From: Lachnospiraceae bacterium
GTDB taxonomy: Bacteria > Bacillota > Clostridia > Lachnospirales > Lachnospiraceae
Length of the DNA stretch: 64,000 bases
Direction of reading: 5' to 3'
Assembly: GCA_030523275.1 (NCBI GenBank)
Contig: JAUNIX010000007.1
Coordinates: forward strand, 1-64,000
Positions 61,319-64,000 of this stretch are shown one piece after another. The notes under the pieces are model-generated. The model was given only the letters and a program-made list of their open reading frames with translations. It was not told the origin of the DNA and searched no databases. The translations under genes were made by a program, and so were the position numbers. Each line of letters begins with the position of its first letter. The first letter of the stretch is position 1.

Positions 61319-61330
61319 CTGGTCAACCAA
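61319..61330. promoter_or_regulatory. Regulon operator 3 (pucG / oxidase divergon)
   Basis: ACTGGTCAACCAA contains TGGTCAACCA (61320-61329), the reverse complement of the TGGTTGACCA core in operators 1 and 2, again after an A-run. It lies about 50 bp upstream of the -35 box of pucG and 39 bp upstream of that of the oxidase. Confidence 0.68.
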
Positions 61331-61368
61331 TTGGCAATTGCAAAAGATTAAAATACTGAAAACCTATA

Positions 61369-61397
61369 TTGAACCGCTATCCGCAGAGTGCTATACT
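61369..61397 (+). promoter_or_regulatory. Promoter of the FMN alpha-hydroxyacid oxidase gene
   Basis: TTGAAC (61369-61374), 17-bp spacer, TATACT (61392-61397), giving a leader of about 108 nt. Confidence 0.65.
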
Positions 61398-61511
61398 TTA
61401 TATAGAATTATGTGTTTTTATGGTGAAGTTACGTGAAAAACATTCGACTACGAAAAACTCACAAGAAAGTATTCTAATTCATGTGATGGAATAGATGAAG
61501 GAGGAATAGAA

Positions 61512-62525
61512 ATGATTTATAATGAAGTGTTAGAACAGGCAAGAGGAGATATCGGGAAATACTGTAAAGCATGTCCTGTTTGTAATGGAAAGGCATGCAA
61601 AAATCAGATTCCTGGACCAGGAGCAAAAGGCGTAGGTGATACTGCAATCCGCAATTATGATAAATGGCAGGATATTCGTGTCAATATGGATACCTTATGT
61701 GCCGGTGGAGATATTGATACAACGTGCACGTTATTTGGCAAAGAATTTGCATATCCGTTTTTTGCTGGACCTGTTGGTGCAGTAAATCTGCATTATAGTG
61801 AAAAATATGACGATGTTTCTTATAACAAAGTTCTGGTTTCCACTTGTGCCAAAGCTGGAATCGCAGCATTTACCGGAGATGGAACCAATCCTGCTGTTAT
61901 GGAGGCGGCAACGCTTGCAATCGGTGAAAATGGTGGATTTGGTGTGCCGACGATCAAACCATGGAATTTAGATACGGTCAAAGAAAAAATGGATTTAGTA
62001 CATAAATCTGGAGCATTTGCAGTAGCGATGGATGTAGATGCAGCTGGATTACCATTTCTTAAAAATATGAATCCTCCAGCGGGAAGCAAAACGGTAGAAG
62101 AATTAGCTGAAATTGTTAAAATGGCTGGAGTTCCATTTATTGTTAAAGGAGTTATGACAGTGAAAGGTGCAAGAAAAGCAAAAGAAGCTGGTGCATCTGC
62201 GATTGTTGTATCCAATCATGGTGGACGTGTACTCGATCAGTGCCCTGCTACTGCAGAGGTTTTAGAAGCGATTGCTGACGAGGTTGGTGGATCTATGAAG
62301 ATTTTAGTAGATGGGGGTATTCGTTCCGGTACAGATGTATTTAAGGCATTGGCACTTGGTGCTGATGGTATCCTTATCTGTCGTCCATTTGTAGTATCTG
62401 TTTATGGTGGCGGCAGTGAAGGGGTAAAAGCCTATATTGATAAGATTGGCAGTGAATTAAAGGATACGATGCAAATGTGTGGTGCTCATTCTATTGAAGA
62501 AATTACCAGAGATATGGTAAGATAA
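61512..62525 (+). CDS. FMN-dependent alpha-hydroxyacid dehydrogenase/oxidase with N-terminal Cys cluster
   Basis: A 337-aa TIM-barrel flavoprotein of the lactate/glycolate oxidase family. The catalytic Lys is in PFIVKGVM near 216, His and Arg in SNHGGRVLDQ near 235, and the phosphate loop in ILVDGGIRSGTDV near 270. Unlike standard members it begins with four cysteines, C18, C21, C24 and C29 (CKACPVCNGKAC), a possible metal or Fe-S site. Shared operator with pucG suggests a 2-hydroxy acid such as ureidoglycolate or glycolate as substrate. Confidence 0.82.
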   Translation: MIYNEVLEQARGDIGKYCKACPVCNGKACKNQIPGPGAKGVGDTAIRNYDKWQDIRVNMDTLCAGGDIDTTCTLFGKEFAYPFFAGPVGAVNLHYSEKYDDVSYNKVLVSTCAKAGIAAFTGDGTNPAVMEAATLAIGENGGFGVPTIKPWNLDTVKEKMDLVHKSGAFAVAMDVDAAGLPFLKNMNPPAGSKTVEELAEIVKMAGVPFIVKGVMTVKGARKAKEAGASAIVVSNHGGRVLDQCPATAEVLEAIADEVGGSMKILVDGGIRSGTDVFKALALGADGILICRPFVVSVYGGGSEGVKAYIDKIGSELKDTMQMCGAHSIEEITRDMVR

Positions 62526-62552
62526 TTTGATATTTTAATTAGAAAAGATGAG

Positions 62553-62602
62553 AAATAGCTTTGTACAAATGTTCATTGATTTTGTATAGAGCTATTTTTT
62601 TA
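62553..62602 (+). terminator. Terminator after the FMN oxidase gene
   Basis: Stem AAATAGCTTTGTACAAA pairs with TTTGTATAGAGCTATTT (62553-62569 with 62581-62597, imperfect in the middle), followed by T-tract into repeat R3. Confidence 0.72.
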
Positions 62603-62680
62603 TTTCATAGGAAATTACGTTGTAATTTCCTATGAAATAAAAAACGCTCCGCGAGGATGCGACCAGATGAAACTCACAGA
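62601..62680 (+). repeat. Dispersed repeat R3
   Basis: Third and best R copy. A perfect 17-bp stem (TATTTCATAGGAAATTA, 62601-62617, with 62623-62639), A-run, hairpin CGCTCC-GCGA-GGATGCG (62645-62661) and ACCAGATG. It follows a terminator T-tract. The next bases, CTCACAGAGCG, differ from R1 and R2. Confidence 0.78.
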
Positions 62681-62715
62681 GCGTATTTCATTCGGTTGAA
62701 AAAAGAAAAAAATTC

Positions 62716-62744
62716 TTGACAACTCTTTTTAACTATTATAATAT
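62716..62744 (+). promoter_or_regulatory. Promoter of the SGNH hydrolase gene
   Basis: TTGACA (62716-62721), 17-bp spacer to TAATAT (62739-62744); TATAAT at 62737-62742 with a 15-bp spacer is the alternative. Confidence 0.6.
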
Positions 62745-62793
62745 CCATATATAACCTATGTGAATAATAGGAATAATAAAAGAGGTGACAGGT

Positions 62794-63447
62794 ATGAAAG
62801 AAATTTTGTGTTTTGGCGATTCAAATACATATGGTTTAGTACCAGGCACACAGAATCGTTATGATAGAGATATTAGATGGACTGGTATTTTGGAAAAACA
62901 TTTATATAAAAAAGGTTACAGGATTATTGAAGAGGGGCTATGTGGAAGAACAACAATATTTGATGATCTTTATCGGGAAGGAAGAAACGGATCTTCTATG
63001 TTGCCTACCTTACTAGAAAGTCATAAACCGATCGATCAGGTAATCCTTATGCTTGGCACCAATGACTGTAAAACTTGTTTTCACACGACTCCACAAAAGA
63101 TTGGTGCAGGAATAGAACGATTGATCGAACAGATAAAGGCGGTTGATGAACAGATTGAGATTCTGTTGATATCACCAATCTTATTGGGGGATGAAGTTTG
63201 GAAACCAGAGTTTGACCCAGAGTTTGATCAGATATCAGTTGAAGTTTCCAAGGGATTAAAAGATGTTTATAAAGAAATTGCCAAAAAATATCAGTGTGAT
63301 TTTTTAGCCGCTTGTGATGTGGCAGAAGCAAGTAAAAAAGATCGCGAACATTTGGACCGAGAAAATCATTTGAAATTAGCCAAAGCTATTTTAAAATGTA
63401 TAGAGAAATCAAAGCTTTCCTATGATTTTGGGGAAGCAATCGCATAA
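62794..63447 (+). CDS. SGNH/GDSL-type hydrolase
   Basis: A 217-aa SGNH-fold esterase. Block I is CFGDSNTYGL near residue 6 (nucleophilic Ser), the Gly is in CGRTTIFDDL near 51, block III is LMLGTNDCKT near 85 (Asn), and the catalytic Asp-x2-His is probably in LDRENHLKLAKA near 189. No signal peptide, so it is cytosolic; substrates are small esters such as acyl sugars. AGAGGTGA precedes ATG 62794. Confidence 0.85.
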   Translation: MKEILCFGDSNTYGLVPGTQNRYDRDIRWTGILEKHLYKKGYRIIEEGLCGRTTIFDDLYREGRNGSSMLPTLLESHKPIDQVILMLGTNDCKTCFHTTPQKIGAGIERLIEQIKAVDEQIEILLISPILLGDEVWKPEFDPEFDQISVEVSKGLKDVYKEIAKKYQCDFLAACDVAEASKKDREHLDRENHLKLAKAILKCIEKSKLSYDFGEAIA

Positions 63448-63464
63448 AGGTGAGAAGGGATGAT

Positions 63465-64000
63465 ATGATGACACGAGAAGAAGCATGGGAATTATTAACA
63501 GAATATAATAAAGAAGAATTTCATTTAGAACACGCCCAGATTGTGGAAAATACTATGAGATATTTTGCCGATAAACTTGGGTACGGTGAGGAAAAAGACT
63601 TTTGGGGCATCGTCGGATTATTGCATGATCTTGATTTTGAGTTGTATCCGGAGCAGCATTGCATCAAAGAGCAGGAAATCATGCGTGAACGTGGTGTGGA
63701 TGAAAGGATTATTCACGCAACGGCGAGCCATGGCTATGCCATTACGGTGGATATCAAACCGGAACATGAAATGGAAAAGGTTTTATATGCGGTTGATGAA
63801 TTGACAGGTCTGATCGGTGCCGTTGTTTTGATGAGACCATCAAAAAGTGTGCAAGATTTAAAGGTAAAATCTGTGAAGAAAAAATACAAAAGTAAAAACT
63901 TTGCGGCTGGATGTTCTCGTGAGGTGATACAAAGAGGGGCAGATATGCTTGGTTGGACATTGGAAGAGTTGATTGCACAGACGATAGAGGCATTGAAAAC
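63465..64000 (+). CDS. HD-domain hydrolase (3' truncated by window end)
   Basis: An open frame of 178 codons that runs off the window. MTREEAWELL starts the protein; His in HLEHAQIVEN, HD in GLLHDLDFELYP near residue 53 and His in TASHGYAI near 85 form the metal site of the HD superfamily. Such proteins hydrolyse phosphate esters, often nucleotides. Tandem ATGs at 63465 and 63468 follow GAGAAGGGA. It begins 17 bp after the SGNH gene and is probably co-transcribed with it. Confidence 0.8.
   Translation, partial: MMTREEAWELLTEYNKEEFHLEHAQIVENTMRYFADKLGYGEEKDFWGIVGLLHDLDFELYPEQHCIKEQEIMRERGVDERIIHATASHGYAITVDIKPEHEMEKVLYAVDELTGLIGAVVLMRPSKSVQDLKVKSVKKKYKSKNFAAGCSREVIQRGADMLGWTLEELIAQTIEALK

Overview
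The window is AT-rich, with long polycistronic operons, strong Shine-Dalgarno sites and many intrinsic terminators. It fits an anaerobic gut Firmicute of the Lachnospiraceae type. Pointers are a FabK-type fatty acid operon with a fused accDA gene, YitT, AGCS and OPT transporters, a PurF-like protein of the MGGFF type, and complete fermentative allantoin catabolism. The genus is inferred only. There is no rRNA, tRNA, CRISPR array, prophage or intact insertion sequence that I can support.

Layout. 0-2 kb: aldo/keto reductase, LOG-family phosphoribohydrolase and Nudix hydrolase. 2-5.1 kb (minus): a polar amino-acid ABC importer. 5.3-7.5 kb: glycerate kinase and a YitT membrane protein. 7.5-10.3 kb: a self-regulated YtrA-type GntR/ABC-2 operon. 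10.3-11.8 kb: KptA and an Rpn-type nuclease. 12-22.8 kb: type II fatty acid synthesis (fabH-acpP-fabK-fabD-fabG-fabF-accB-fabZ-accC-accDA), a second FabK-like flavoprotein and a MarR/FabT-type regulator. 23-27.2 kb: a peptide unit (OPT transporter, PqqD-like protein, small membrane protein, PepD). 27.3-28.8 kb: murI and a ThrH-like phosphatase. 29-33.7 kb: a GntR/UTRA regulator with three identical operators, a double-length dehydrogenase and a fructose-type PTS. 33.7-45 kb: housekeeping genes (purC, rRNA methyltransferase, nanE, feoA, HAD, DsbA-like, SprT-like, AGCS symporter, Nudix, cysteine hydrolase, PurF-like).

44.5-62.5 kb is the most interesting region: a regulon for allantoin fermentation. 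The NCS1 permease would import allantoin. AllB makes allantoate, AllC and AllE make ureidoglycine and then ureidoglycolate, and AllD (or the aminotransferase PucG) makes oxalurate. A fused AllF-AllG protein plus the separately encoded AllH would cleave oxalurate to oxamate and carbamoyl phosphate, and carbamate kinase would harvest ATP. An LctP-type carrier, a 66-aa membrane protein, an FMN alpha-hydroxyacid oxidase with a four-cysteine N-terminus and an alpha/beta hydrolase are embedded with no assigned role. Three copies of an STGGTYRACCA-type palindrome precede allB, allE and the pucG/oxidase divergon. They are the likely sites of the regulator encoded in the cluster, an unusual HTH-GntR-FCD fusion.

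A second theme is a family of small structured intergenic elements. Three R copies (7.5, 29.9, 62.6 kb) and a probable remnant (37.3 kb) follow terminator T-tracts. Each R copy has a palindrome followed by a short hairpin with a GNRA loop. Two larger elements (39.3 and 41.6 kb) share one architecture with different stem sequences: a 9-bp stem, an 11-nt bulge, a GAAA-capped hairpin and a terminal palindrome. The 41.6-kb copy lies in a roughly 300-nt leader of the AGCS symporter.
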